A stretch of 64,000 nucleotides of DNA. Source: Burhinus oedicnemus (taxonomy: Eukaryota; Chordata; Aves; Charadriiformes; Burhinidae). The notes beneath the pieces were generated by a model. That model was not told where the DNA came from. It made no database searches and saw only the letters and a program-made list of their open reading frames with translations. How positions within the stretch are numbered: position 1 is the first letter of the stretch; every line of letters begins with the position of its first letter. A program made the position numbers and the translations under genes. Positions 36,601 through 48,789 of the stretch are shown in pieces. The DNA lies in the NCBI GenBank assembly GCA_008921705.1, contig VFFE01007854.1:1057214-1121213 (forward strand), read 5' to 3'.

Positions 36601-38596
36601 ACATCCTCCAAGACTCCCAGGCTTCAGGATGCTCCTGCTTTCAAACGTCGGGTCAAGGCTGAGCCACGTTTCTTGATTTTGTCTTTTGTCCAGCTGTATT
36701 CAGAAATCTTTCCACTATTCTGTGTTTAACCTCCTGTTGGAAGCTCAGTCCTGGGCACGCTGGGTACAAGTAATTGAAAAGTGTGCGGAAATAAGCAGGG
36801 GTCAGCGGGTGGGCTCAGGACCCCGTGGGCAGAGAGCTGCCGGCCAGCCTGGCAGTGCCGGTGTTTCTCAGAGTACGCTCTTTCACAGAGCTCATAAGGA
36901 AAGCGCTGGGAAGGAAATTCAGGAGCATATCTGCTCAGTCAGCTGCAGAGATGGAAATGCTGGGTAACAGCAACATTAACTGTGCGAAAGGAGCTGTGTC
37001 TGCCCTGTCACTCATACGCAGACACATTTTCTCTGCTTGCTGAATCCATCCGCTGGTGTCATTATCCTGTGGATCGTGCCTGCTCCTTCTGTCTCCGCAG
37101 CGGCACCAAATCAAACTTTCTTGCTTTCCTCCTGCAACACAGAGGGATCCATCACACCAGCTCAGCTCTGTCTAGTCCAGCACGACACCTTCTGGGCTAA
37201 GCCCACTGACTAAATAAGGCAAATTTGGTTACTGTTAGTTATCAGATTCTCTTTTCATAACTACTGCTCATTCCCACTCCATTTCCCCTTCCCTCCTAAA
37301 AATTACCTGGAAAGAATTAATCTTCTAATCACAGACAGACGTTTAAATTTGAGTTGAACAAATGTAATTAGTGTGTAGAACTAAAAATTAGAATAGTGTC
37401 AGTCCCTTGTTCTTAATATGTATTAGAAGTGTTATTTAAGAATAGGTGTAACTTACTTCAGAGCATAAAATTGATCAGATCAGTGCATATCAAAATGATG
37501 CATGAATTCTGAGATTATGGTAATTAATCCATCACCTAAACGTGTATTAAAGTGTTGCTTGACAGAGAAGAGCTAGGAAGTTCAAAATTAATCCACTGTA
37601 GATCCAATCTGTAGAACTTTCAGAATTCTTTACAAATACTAATGAAACAAATATGTTTTGACTACAGAAAATAACCTTAAAAGCATACTGGGATCCATTT
37701 TTGTTACCACTCAGTTATCTCTAGGATGAACGTGTTTCTGTTAGACACAGGAAGATGCCAGATTGACACATCCATTCAAGGGTGCCAAACCGTGTTCTTT
37801 CTGACTGCTATATTGCTTCCAGTGAGAGGTTCTGTCACCGGATCTTAATTAAGCTTGCTGTTGATGAATCCCAAACCAGATTAAACACAACACGTTCTTC
37901 ATTGCTACAGACATTCTTCAGTGACATTAGGAATCAGAAGTAGAACCAGTTCCTGCCTATAGGTACATTTTGATCTTGCAAAGGATTTAGGCTGTCGTGG
38001 TCACCTCTGCACACCTCAGTTAACCATTGTTATCAATTTCCCATTTCCCATACTTGTGCAAGTGAGAAATTATATATTTGTTTTACATGTTCATATATTT
38101 TATGTATATATATTTGCTAGAGGTCTAACCTACTCTAATGGTACTCTAACCTACCTAATCTAATCCAATACATTAGATGAAGTCTAGAAACCAACTTCAC
38201 CTCAAAGCAGACCTTTATACTGAACAGCTGAACAGCTTTCTAGTCTCCACTGACTGTATTATATATACGTCCAGGGACTGTAATGAGAGCTGATTCGCCT
38301 AGTTCACATATATATAGAAATGTACCTCTCAAGACTTAAGTCAAAGCATCTCAGTGTGCCTGTTGAACATCACTCCTGACCTTTCAGCAGTGCCATTTTT
38401 CCCAGTTACATGACAATATCAGTAATACTTTCTTATCTTTCATAAAACCTTAGTTTCTTGAATCTGAATTTGGCTTACATTTGTAGAATTCTTCTCTGGC
38501 TTGAAGACTGAAAAGCATGAACACGCAAACAAGTCCTAGCTGAGCATGTGACAAGCACATGAGCATAAGTTAAAAGAATTCAGATTATGATCAGAA

Positions 38597-38640
38597 AAAA
38601 AAAAACAACAAAACCCAACAAACAAACCAAAACCCCCATA
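38597..38640. repeat. A/C-rich low-complexity tract
   Basis: An A-run of 11 or so followed by AACAAAACCCAACAAACAAA-type units. Confidence 0.75.
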
Positions 38641-39076
38641 TCCAGCAATCTTTAACCCAAAAGAGTTAATTGGGAACTTCCTAATATTTGGACTGGCAGA
38701 GTAGATAATTATTTGAGTTTTTGATAAACTATTTCACCCTTTTTCTATCTACTCACATAATGTCTATGGAGGAGGACTGGTGAAGGAGAAACAGGGATCA
38801 GGAAGATACAGACTTTTAACCTCCCGCACCAAAATTCCGCTCCATTAATTTATCTAAAAAGTCCCTACCATCATGTGTGCACTGCAGCAAACAAATGGCA
38901 ACAATACATCACTGGTATGGTAATAATACTAATATTTATGTTCTGGATGACAGGATACTGGTTTGGAAATTTAGGAGCCTTGGAATTGCCTTCCCAGCTC
39001 TTCTGCCAGACAACAGTGAACCCTGCAAAGGTCATTCCTTACTCTGAAAGCAGCTGTTTTCCCAGCTTCAAAAGAC

Positions 39077-39094
39077 TTTTTTTTTTTTTTTTTT
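39077..39094. repeat. poly(T) run
   Basis: Uninterrupted T18. Confidence 0.9.
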
Positions 39095-39114
39095 GGAAGT
39101 CTTGTCTGTTTAAT

Positions 39115-39214
39115 CTGTAAATTCTCCAGGGTAGAGACTGTCTTGTTATTCACAGAAAGGGGTCTTGATCTCACAGGACCTCCACATTTTGCCATAATAC
39201 AAATAACATTAATC
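39115..39214 (+). repeat. MIR-like ancient SINE, 3' part
   Basis: CTGTAAATTCTCCAGGGTAG followed by AGACTGTCTTGTTATTC, GGGGTCTTGATCTCACAGGA, CCTCCACA and CCATAATACAAATAACATTA matches block for block the tail of the ancient SINE family also present at 33391-33620 (GTAAGCTCTTTGGGGCAGGG...CCTGATCTC...GGCACTACCATAATACAAAT). It is more complete at the 3' end than that copy. Confidence 0.5.
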
Positions 39215-39530
39215 TCATAAATATTTGCCCCTGTTTAACCTGGTTATGTGTATGGGCAAAGCATCTCATTTGGTGACCACATTTTGAAAATGAGAGTTAT
39301 TTTCTGAATTTCTTTCAGCTGATGATCTAAATCCATTTTATGGTCACTTAACAATAGAAAATGAGCTTTGTTTACAAAACAGAACTGTTTCATCATTGGA
39401 CTAATGCATCTGATATATGAACATTAATTTCCAAAATATTTATAGTTTGTTCCAGTGGCACAACTTGGTATGGTCAACATATTATGGATCAATATTATCA
39501 CAGGATGGCAATTCAAGACACTTATAAAAA

Positions 39531-39592
39531 GATAATAATAATAGTAATAATAATAATAAGTAATAATAATAATAATAATAATAATAATAGTA
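39531..39592. repeat. (AAT)n microsatellite
   Basis: About 20 AAT/TAA triplets with three single-step interruptions (AGTAAT, AAGTAAT, AGTAAA), 62 bases in all. Asparagine, isoleucine or tyrosine runs in overlapping frames are translations of this repeat. Confidence 0.95.
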
Positions 39593-41381
39593 AAGGTAGT
39601 AGCAATACTGACAACACCCAACTGTATTTTTTTGAAATGCATTTCTACAGTTTAATGTATACAATCCTGTTTAACTGTTTGATAAAAAGTGTTTGATTTT
39701 AGTATAATGGTTCTGTTTGAGTCACTGGGGTCTGTCATATTAGTAAGACCTCATAAATCACTTGGATATAACTCAGAAATTTCCACATCATGGTAGCAAA
39801 GACAAATGGTGTATAAAACACTTCAAAGCGTCATGGAAAAGCAGCTCTAAGCTTTCTGTGGGAACGTCCTTCCCCCATCTGATGGTAAGCCTTTGTGTAG
39901 ACAGTGAGCACAGGAGGACCAGCAGTGAATTGTCTCTGTTTTTAGCATCAGATCTCACTTCTCCAGCCAGCTCTGCTCACAACAGCCCAGACGGAGTCAA
40001 AATTTAGTCTTCCTGTTCCAGATGCAGAAACAAATCCAAGACATGATGAGCTTGGCACTCGTGTGATGGAGAAAAGCAATAGTTACCGCATTGAGTGTGA
40101 ACAGAGATCTGAGAGGAAGGTGCATTTGGAGTCCAAATGTTGGAGCCTGTGACTAGCAGACAGGGATCCAAGGATGGAGTCCTCCATAGAAAAGGGAACA
40201 AAGGCTGGAAGAGGAGCTATACAATCTCACGCATATGTTTTTGCATGTGGGTCCATGCGCTTGCACAAGCAAAAGAGCATAATATCTCCTCTGGAGACAT
40301 TTTTGTCATTTGGGCTGACATTGGGCTGTCGTTTAGTAAAACCACACACAAAAAAAATGCATACAAAAGCAAAGAGCTTGAAAGCTTCATTCAAGCACCA
40401 TAGGGCCTAGACAATGCATAAATTCTCTACTCATTATTTCTGAAAAAAATTGCTGCTGCCCTCTTACCAGCTTATGCTGAGTGTCTTCCAAAATAAGAAA
40501 TATCCCTGACTGTTTAGCACAGAAAGGAAAAGACAGCGTTAAAGCATAAGGGATGAAATAGCAGACAAAGTTGATGCCAGGGGCAGGCTGGTGTAAGTCT
40601 ACCCTATAATTATAAAATTATACAAAAGAGAACTTCCCAATTTGGAACTGATTATTTTTTGACTTTGTAAAACTACAGGGATAATTCATTCGTTGCCCTT
40701 TTCTGCTCCTTTAATTAGGTATTTTCGACAAGTCCCTTCTTCAGCATCAAAGTTGTTATGAAGCAGGGGTAAGACAAGCTTTTTTTCTCTGAATCATTTC
40801 AGATAATAACAGCAGGATATTGAAAATATTTCCCCATTTGCAGAGTACCCCAACCTATATAAAACTGCTGCAAAAAGGTAAAGCAAAGTTAAAGCATATT
40901 TCACCAAATGCAAGACCAAAATGTGACGTATTACTTCTAGGTCATCCTAGTGCCTTCAGCACAGTGGTGTCCCACAGGATCTCTGGCATAGTAGTGTTGG
41001 TAGTCCTGAGCACAACTGTTAGCCACCTTCCTCATCCTGACCAAATTTAGTCTCATATCTCCTTCTTGTTGTAAGGGTGCTTTATCTGCCAGATTCTGGG
41101 AACTGGAGAGAGGGTAGTTGTTGGTAATTAACACAATGAAATGAATATTTGAGTTCAGAGAAATAGGACTTAGGAAAGAATTAGCTACAGGTAGATCAGC
41201 TTGCTTCTTGATACCAGCACACACTGGATAAATTGCATAAACAGGCTTTGGAGCAGAAATGGAGGGATCGTCACTCCAGGATGGTACCCCAAGAGATTCT
41301 GTCTCCCCTACAGCTCTCTGCCTTTAAGTCTTGCACGCCTTTCTGCATCCTCTATAAATGTAGGTGTCACCTCCTCTTCTG

Positions 41382-41399
41382 CCTCCTCCTCCTCCTCCT
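41382..41399. repeat. (CTC)n short tandem repeat
   Basis: Six copies of CTC/CCT on the plus strand. Confidence 0.85.
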
Positions 41400-42748
41400 G
41401 ATGTTTTGCAGAAAAATGCCTATCATCTGCTCTGTTTTATGCTGAAGATCAGTGTTTTCATTGTGTTAGGCACATTCTGAGTGCGCTCATCACACTGGGC
41501 CTCCAAGGCACGTGAGATGGAGGAAAGCTTTGTTGATGGGTCCTGGGCAGACCTGGCAATCATACATTGAGCTCTGCCAAAGTGATGGCAGCTTTGGGGA
41601 CAGCATAGAGACTGCCTGGCATGCTGGGAATTATTTAGTGAAAACATAGATGTCAGCAGATTTTCAAGGATCTAAATATTTATGGAGACTTATTTATTCT
41701 CTGCAGGTGACCTGAGAACCAAATGATCCAGTGAATGACTAAAAACTAATGATAGACCTGGGAATCACACCTAGGTATCCAGAGCATCCAATTTAGTGGT
41801 TAATTACAAGTACTTTCACAGATCTAGTGGGGCTTAAAGTTTGCACTTGATTTGCCGAATTGCAAATCTCCTCTCTTTTAACCTGACACGTCCAATAAAA
41901 AAAATGTGTGTGAATAATCAGACTGAGTCTGACACTGAGGTTGGGTGTGTGTCCTTCTTCTTTGGTGTTAAATTGGAGTTTCATTAATTCCATTTTGTTC
42001 CACTGAATATTTGTTTGGAATAAAAATGTTTCTGAGGCAGTGGTCATAGTCATCCCCCCTATTGCCACAGATCACGTGAGGAGGGAAAACACAGCCTAAA
42101 GCAGAGAGGAGTGCTTGGGACTTTACACAAGTAAAGGGAAATTAGTCAAAATTCTAAAAATGGACCAAGTGACTGAAATACCTCCCTGAACAAGTGAATA
42201 AAAACCAATTTCATGAAACTGTAAAGAATATATGATATTTATCTGCTTGCTTTTTAATTTGCTTTGGATTTAAAGGGAACATTTTTAATGTTGCTGAAGA
42301 TTGGGGTTGAAAAATGAGTAATGAGAGGAAGAGCAATGCTGATATTAGCTTCCTTTTCTATATACATAATCGATTATTTCAGTGGAAAAATGCCTTCTCA
42401 TGTTCCCCACTAGTTCTGTTTGTGATATTAAGACTAGAGGAAATGTCAAAAACCAAAGTGTCAGAAATGTTGCACGGAATTATAGAGAGGAGTAATTAGT
42501 TCAGGTACACACAGCAATATGCAATGCTCTGTGGTGTACAAGAGCAAAGTGCCATTACGATTACCGCTAGGAACAATACATTTTCAAATACAGACAAGCT
42601 TCCCAAAGGCTTGAAACTCCAATTCAGCTTCTCAAATTCAAAGTCAGTGAGTGAGCACGCCAAAGTACAGCTGAAGGAAACAAGCACTGTGAATTTACAG
42701 AACACAGTCTGACTTTGATTATTTTTTTTCTTTCAAATTGTGGCCAAC

Positions 42749-43504
42749 TGTCAAGGTTTAGGCTGGGCTGGCCACTAAATGAATGACAGATGTTCTCTAT
42801 TAACCTCTATCCCTTCCCAGAAAGGAAGGGAGACAGAATAAGGGAGAGAGACTTATGGGTTGAAAAAACCTGGACATCTATAACAAAATATTAACAATAA
42901 AGAAGATAATAATATTAATAAGAAAACAATGAAATATATACAAATATTTACAAAACCAATATCAAGCTCCCAGGATGACAATCACGTCACCAGCAAGCAC
43001 TGGGAGTGGACTCAGCGGCAGATGGGAACTGGATTGAAGAACTGGATTGAGGAACACATAGATCGGGATCAAAGGCAGAAGAACAGACATAGTCCTCCTC
43101 GCGTACCGGCCACTGAAGAAGAGACTTGACCCCTTTGATCCCTCAGTTTTATACTGAGCATGAGGCAGATGGGATGGAACACCCTGTTGGTCAGGTTTGG
43201 GTCACCTGTCCTGTCCGCTCCTCCCCGCAGGGGTGACCCCTCTATGCTCTTCTGCTTCTGACCCTCCAATGGGGCACATAACAAAGTTAGCTGACCTTGG
43301 TTCTTATAGCAGTAAGTATAAACAAGAGCCTCTCTGCATACCATTCCTTAGTAACAACTATAAAAATCAGGCATTATCACTGCTAGAAGAAGACACTGTC
43401 TGAAAATATACTGTTAATTTCAGAGAGTGCAGTCAGAATAAATTTAACTGAAAAATAAGATTACTGAAAAGGAAATTGGTCTTGTTCTGTCTCAAGCCAG
43501 GACA
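42749..43504 (-). mobile_element. solo LTR of an endogenous retrovirus (older copy)
   Basis: A 756-base unit with TG...CA ends and inverted termini (TGTCAAGGTTTAG at the left; the reverse of the right end reads TGTCCTGGCTTGAG). It is flanked by CCAAC (42744-42748) and CCAAG (43505-43509), a 5-bp duplication with one mismatch. The same family recurs at 58078-58808. Long blocks are shared, notably ATCAAGCTCCCAGGATGA, CACCCTGTTGGTCAGGTTTG and CTCCTCCCCGCAGGGGTGAC. Orientation is minus, because a TATA box (TATAAAA) with a GC-richer U3-like upstream region reads on that strand. No internal gag, pol or env sequence is present, so this is a solo LTR. A 5-bp duplication suggests an ERVL-like class, but the class is not proven. 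Confidence 0.88.
43147..43153 (-). promoter_or_regulatory. LTR TATA box
   Basis: The minus strand reads CTCAGTATAAAACTGAGGG within the LTR, the U3 promoter position. The same element is conserved in the second LTR copy at 58460-58466. The palindromic context CTCAGTATAAAACTGAG is retained here. Confidence 0.65.
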
Positions 43505-43509
43505 CCAAG

Positions 43510-46500
43510 CAAAATCATTATGGTTTTCCTCGTTTTCAGCTGTTTATCGTGAAAAGAATGAGTGCAAAATGCTGTCAAAGTATTAAATGTAGGGTTTGTT
43601 TAAACATTCAATTGTGCATATTTATGTATAAAGGCTTGATGGGGTAAGGGTAAAAAAAATCCCCAAAGTAACTCTAAATCTCGAAGAAAGTATAGACAAA
43701 TTAAAGCTCAATATGATTCCACTGGTAAGGTGGTTCTGGAGAATTGCATGGACTTCATTACAAGGTAGTCAAGAGTCATAATTAGAATCTACTGGATAAG
43801 AAAAATGCGGGAAAAATATTACTGTCCTTTTTCTTAAGATCCCAAAGAAGTTTGGACTCAAATATTAGTTTTCCTGCTGCAAGTTAGAGGCACACTAAGC
43901 ACAACAGTGGAACTGAAAATAAAATTGGGCCTACATATGTTAGTCCGTTGCTAATAATCCCGCACGACAAAGCCCAAGCTTTTTCCTCAGTAACTCTCTC
44001 AATGTAGAACAGGCTGTTCTTTGTACAGCGGAACGAATGAGGCTTGCTTCCCTGCAACTTGGTGTCCTGCCTCTCTTTACTTCTCCACGTCACAATAAGG
44101 TGTGGAGTCATTGCGCCATAACTGCTGTCCTACAGTACCACCAAGGTTCCTCCATACCCGAAGTCCTCCATCACCCCTCCAAGCAAGGGCCTTTCATGCC
44201 AGGATGGTGCTACTGACCCTTCAATAGCTCACCTGGTCAGGCATAAAATGATAACTGCCGAATTTGTACTTTTGCTGAAATTAAAACATTCTTCTCTATC
44301 TGATGTCTGTGGAATTTCATATTTTGAGACCTCACCAGCCTGTCAAATTGGTCAATGGGTTTTAAAGGTATGAAAGGAGTATAAAAAGCAGGGCAGTTGT
44401 ATAAACCCTGTATCTTGGGTTAAGCAGATTCTAAGTGCTAGAACTTCATCAACTTTTCAGCAGATTTTAAATTCAGAAATTCCTGGCCACAAATCGTGGG
44501 TTTTTATTTAGCTAGGAAGGCACTCTAGCTTCAACTCTTACCCACTTGTAAATGTCAACATGGACCTACCAGCTTGGATGACATGGAGGCTTGAAATCCA
44601 GACCTCTGCATTTTTGATAAAGGTCATGTTTTGTAGGTATGTTTTGTATTAGATTTTCACCCCCTATGGATTATCCAAAAAAAAAAAAAAAAAAAGACCT
44701 AACTGCTGAATTTTGTCTTGTCTAACATGGGTTATGAGGTTGCATTTATCAGTGTATTATTTTCTGGGTTGGCCACACCAAAAGAAACCTCACATGGAGA
44801 GGACTTACGGCTTACAGTGAGCTCCTACCACAGACTACCTTGTCAGTGAATCTCCAGCTGCCTGCTAAGGACAAGTTTAAGATCATTTTCTGAGAAAATA
44901 CAGCATTTGTTTAACCAAGTTCAAGGGTATGACCTGAAAAGTGCCCCTAATTGGAGTGGGCTCACAACTGCTCTCATATGGAAATCAAGTGGTGTTTATA
45001 GGCCATAGGAAAGCAATATGCGAACAGGAGTTCCCAACTTTCAGAGGAATTTCTGAGAAACTTTCCAGCTACTTCAACTTTGATTATGCAAATCATATTT
45101 ATTAATTGCAATTAATTTATAATATGTGCAATTTACCTTAGGAAAAAAGCCCCACACATTTTAAAAATAATGTAATAAATGTTCATGCATCAAAAATCAC
45201 AGAAAATACTTGAAAATTAGAAAAAGTAAGCTTGAAAAAAATCACTGCGCAGCTATTTGGAACAATTCTACAGATTTTTTCCAGAAAAGACATAATTATT
45301 CAGTGTAAAATTTTGTCTCATCTGAAACCACAATAGAAATTTTTCTATTGTTATTTTCCAGTAATTTTTACAGGACCTTTCAACTTGTTAAAATTTTTCT
45401 TCAAGAATGTGTTAACTTAGAATGAGGAATCTCTGAAAACAATTCTTTGATCAGTATAACAGGCAGCTTGACCTTTAAAAATCTACAAAATATATATTAG
45501 CTTTGGTTTTCAAAGCTATCATCGTAACAGTCCTGTAAGGTTTGATATCTTGTACCTAGTTCCAGCACATATTCCCTAATTTAGTAATTTCAGGGTATCC
45601 ACTGGGTGGGTAAGAGTTTAATGCACACACATTTTCTTATTTCACTTTTTTCTGCCCCTGAGAGTAAAAATTTGCCTAGTGTCTCATGTTGTGCACTCTT
45701 GCATTTTAGGACATTACTTTCTTAAATTTCATTTGATGTCTCTTTAGAATAATTTCTCCTCTGTTATCTAAATGAATAAAACAGCAAAAAAGACTGATGG
45801 CTTTGAGTGAAGCTTTTCAGTTATTTTGATTCTGAGAAACCAAGCATAATTTTTGAATCCATCTTTGTTCCATTTACAAAGATATCTAACTACAAGAAGA
45901 AGACATTAGGGCTTTGTTTTTTTTAAAATAAAACTTTGTCCATGAGGGTGGAATTCATTGCACTAAATTTCAGGCATTTAAAAATTAGACACTAAAGTCT
46001 GAACTACTCAACGTAGGCAGGCTGTTCACTTGTAGTCAATTATTGGAATAGATGCTTCCAAGGGTGATTCATCTGACCTGATTTACCTGTTTTAGGCTGA
46101 AACAGCTCTCAGATGCTTATTTCTCACCACTGACTGCAAAGAGACTTGCTCAGCCTTAGATCGCAGGTTTTTAAGCATTAGATTACTTCGACATCTCATC
46201 ACCTAGATATGTCTTTTAAAAATTACCTTGCTGGCCCAGCCTCTCTAACTTTCAGGGTGGGAATTTCAAAAGTTCTGGCTGCCTTTACAATGATGATGGA
46301 AGAAAATCTCCTGCTAATTTCAACAGAGAAATGTCAGGACAAGATTATTATTGAGACTGGGTAATTTACGCATTCTTCTGCATGTAACTGATGTGGTATT
46401 TTGCTTTCTATTTCATTTGGAACAATGTATAATCCATGTGAAAAATCAATTCACTGAGTTACTTAAAGCATAAAAACATTGTAAAATTCACTAGTTGTAT

Positions 46501-46745
46501 TTTGAATCAGTTCTTCACTTCCACTTCTACACATGACAACACGCCTGAGCAGATGCTTAGGTGTTATTAGAAACTCAGTGAACACTTAACTGGCTGGATC
46601 CTCCATTGCTCAGTGAATTGGGCTGACGTTTCTGTCAGTGATCCTGTGTATAAAATGTTCTCTATACAGAACGACTGCATTTTATCCCCAGCTTTCACAA
46701 GTACAGATGACTATGGAAATAGAGAAAGATACCCAATCAAAGACA
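43510..46745. other. unique non-coding sequence
   Basis: No gene recognised. A poly(A) run lies at 44677-44695. An isolated TATAAAAA at 44380-44387 is noted in the rejected list. Confidence 0.5.
44677..44695. repeat. poly(A) run
   Basis: Uninterrupted A19. Confidence 0.9.
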
Positions 46746-47466
46746 TCCAGCCTCACCTCACCTCCATGCCCAGTAAGAACATGGAACAGATCCTCCTGGA
46801 AGATGTGTCAAACATATGGAACACAGGGAGATGATTAGAGACAGTCAACATGGCTTCAACAAGAGCAAATCATGCCTGACTAATCCAGTGGCCTACAGTG
46901 GAGCGGCTGCATCACTGGACAAGGGAAGAGTTACAGATGGCATCTACCTGGACTTCTGTAAGCCCTTTGATATGGTCCTCGACAACTTTCTGGCAGCTAA
47001 ATTTGCGAGATACGAATTTGATGGATGGACTGTTAGATGGATAAGGAATTCGCTGGATGGCCGTGTCAAAAGAGTTGCAGTCAATGGCTCAATGTCCAAG
47101 TGGAAAACAGTAATGAGTGGTGTGTCTCAAGGATCCATACTGGGACCAATACTATTTATTGGTAATTGGTAATAATAACTTCATCAATAACATAGATAGT
47201 GCACCCTTAGCAAGTTTGCTGATGACATCAAGCTGAGTGGTGCAGCTGATTCACTAGAAGGAATCTAGCCATCCAGAGGGACCATGATAGACTTGAAGAG
47301 TGGGCCCATGTGAACCTCATGAAGTTCAATAAGTGCAAGATCCTGCACCTGGGTCAGGGCAATCCCCAATATCAATACAGACTGAGGGATGAATTGATTG
47401 AGGGCAGCCCTGTGGAGAAGGATTTGGGGGTGATGGTGGATGAAAAGCTAGACATGACCCAGCAAT
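46746..47466 (+). mobile_element. CR1 LINE, left part of a split copy
   Basis: This carries the reverse transcriptase region of ORF2: DSQHGFNKSKSCLTN, IYLDFCKPFDMV, GVSQGSILGPILF, then after a small frame break the SKFADD-encoding segment (GCAAGTTTGCTGATGACATC, about 47210), and [14 protein letters not shown] and [17 protein letters not shown]. It stops abruptly at ...ACCCAGCAAT. The sequence that should follow in CR1 (GTGCACTTGCAG...) resumes at 48794, on the far side of an inverted CR1. Several frameshifts make it non-functional. Canonical LDFSKAFD is changed to LDFCKPFD. Confidence 0.93.
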
Positions 47467-48789
47467 CACAGAATCATAGATTATTCATAGAATCATAGAA
47501 TCATGGTTGGAAGAGACCTTTAAGATCATCATGTCCAACCATTAAAGTAACACTGCCAAGTTACCACTAAACCATAACCCTCAGCCCTACGTCTACACAT
47601 CTTTTACATATCTTCAGGGATGGCAACTCAACCACTTCCCTGGGCAGCATGTTCTAATGTTTGATAACCCTTCCAGTGAAGAATTTTTTCCTAATATCCA
47701 ATTTAATCCTCTCCTGGTGCAACTTGAGGCTGTTTCCTCCTGCTCTATCACTTGTTACATGGGAGAAGAGACCGACCCCCACCTCTCTACAACCTCCTTT
47801 CAGGTAGTTGTAGAGAGTGATAAGGTCTCCCCTTCAGCCTGCTTTTCTCCAGGCCAAACCACTCCAGTTCCCTCAGCCGCTCCTCAGAAGACTTGTTCTC
47901 TACACCCCTACCAGCTTCACTGCCCTTCTCTGGACACGCTCCAGCACCTCAATGTCTTTCTTGTGGTGAGCGGCCCAAAACTGAACACAGTATTCGAGGT
48001 GGGGCCTCACCAGTGCCGAGTCCAGGGGGACAATCACTTCCTTTGTCCTGCTGGCCACACTATACCTGATACAAGCCAGGATGTTGTTGGCCACCTGGGC
48101 ACACTGCTGACTCGTATTCAGCCGACTGTCAACCAACACCCCCAGGTCCTTTTCTGCCAGGCAGCTTTCCAGCCACTCTTCCCCAAGCCTGTAGCACTGC
48201 ATGGGGTTGTTGTGAGCCAAGGGCAGGACCCGGCACTTGGCCTTGTTGAACCTCATACCATTGGCCTCGGCCCATCAATCCAGCCTGTCCAGATCCTTCT
48301 GTAGACCCATCCTACCCTCAAGCAGATCGACACTCCCACCTAACTTGGTGTCATCTGCAAACTTACTGAGGGTGCACTCAATCCCCTCATCCCGGTTGTT
48401 GATAAAGATGTTGAATAGAACCGGCCCCAATACTGAGCCTTGGGGAACACCACTTGTGACCGGCCACCAACTGGATTAATTCCATTCACCACCACTCTTT
48501 GGACCGGGCCATCCAGCCAGTTTTTCACCCAGTGAAGCGTATGCCCTTCCAAGCCATGAGCAGCCAGTTTCTCCAGGAGAATGCAGTGGGAAGCAGTGTC
48601 GAAGGCTTTACTAAAGTCTAGGTAGACAACATCCACAGCCTTTCCCTTGTCCACTAAGCAGGTCACCTTGTCACAGAAAGAGATCAGATTACTCAAGCAG
48701 GACCTGCCTTTCATAAACCTGTGCTGACTGGGCCTGATCACCTGCTTGTCCTGTATATGCCATGTGATGGCACTCAAGATGATGGCATT
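47467..48789 (-). mobile_element. CR1 LINE inserted inside another CR1
   Basis: A minus-strand CR1 of 1.3 kb begins, in its own sense, with the RT region ([37 protein letters not shown]), continues with [26 protein letters not shown] and [14 protein letters not shown], and ends in a long 3' UTR and an octamer array. The array (47467-47505) is longer than usual and carries an interruption (ATGAATAATCTATG-like on the minus strand). The RT frame breaks before the active site. It belongs to the same subfamily as 26964-27616. Its insertion interrupts the plus-strand CR1 at the 4-base sequence CAAT, which is present at both junctions (47463-47466 and 48790-48793). Confidence 0.93.

Larger units (their letters stand above)
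33621..39114. other. unique non-coding sequence
   Basis: No gene recognised. About 34900-37200 is richer in G, C and CpG than the flanks and contains blocks that look like conserved non-coding DNA (see findings). At 35205-35213 there is a short G-run. At 38597-38640 an A/C low-complexity stretch occurs. Confidence 0.5.
39215..42748. other. unique non-coding sequence
   Basis: No gene or interspersed repeat recognised apart from the (AAT)n microsatellite at 39531-39592 and a short CTC repeat at 41382-41399. Confidence 0.5.

Noticed and set aside
39424..39696. Ile/Tyr/Asn-rich open frames
   Set aside because: They translate the (AAT)n microsatellite.
44347..44410. TATA box with inverted CCAAT upstream (ATTGG near 44348, TATAAAAA at 44380-44387)
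   Set aside because: The spacing is promoter-like, but no transcript-like sequence follows and such words occur by chance in AT-rich DNA.
47657..48479. Long plus-strand open frames (215 and 80 codons)
   Set aside because: They are antisense to the minus-strand CR1 at 47467-48789. A near-identical peptide at 27143-27418 is antisense to the related CR1 there.
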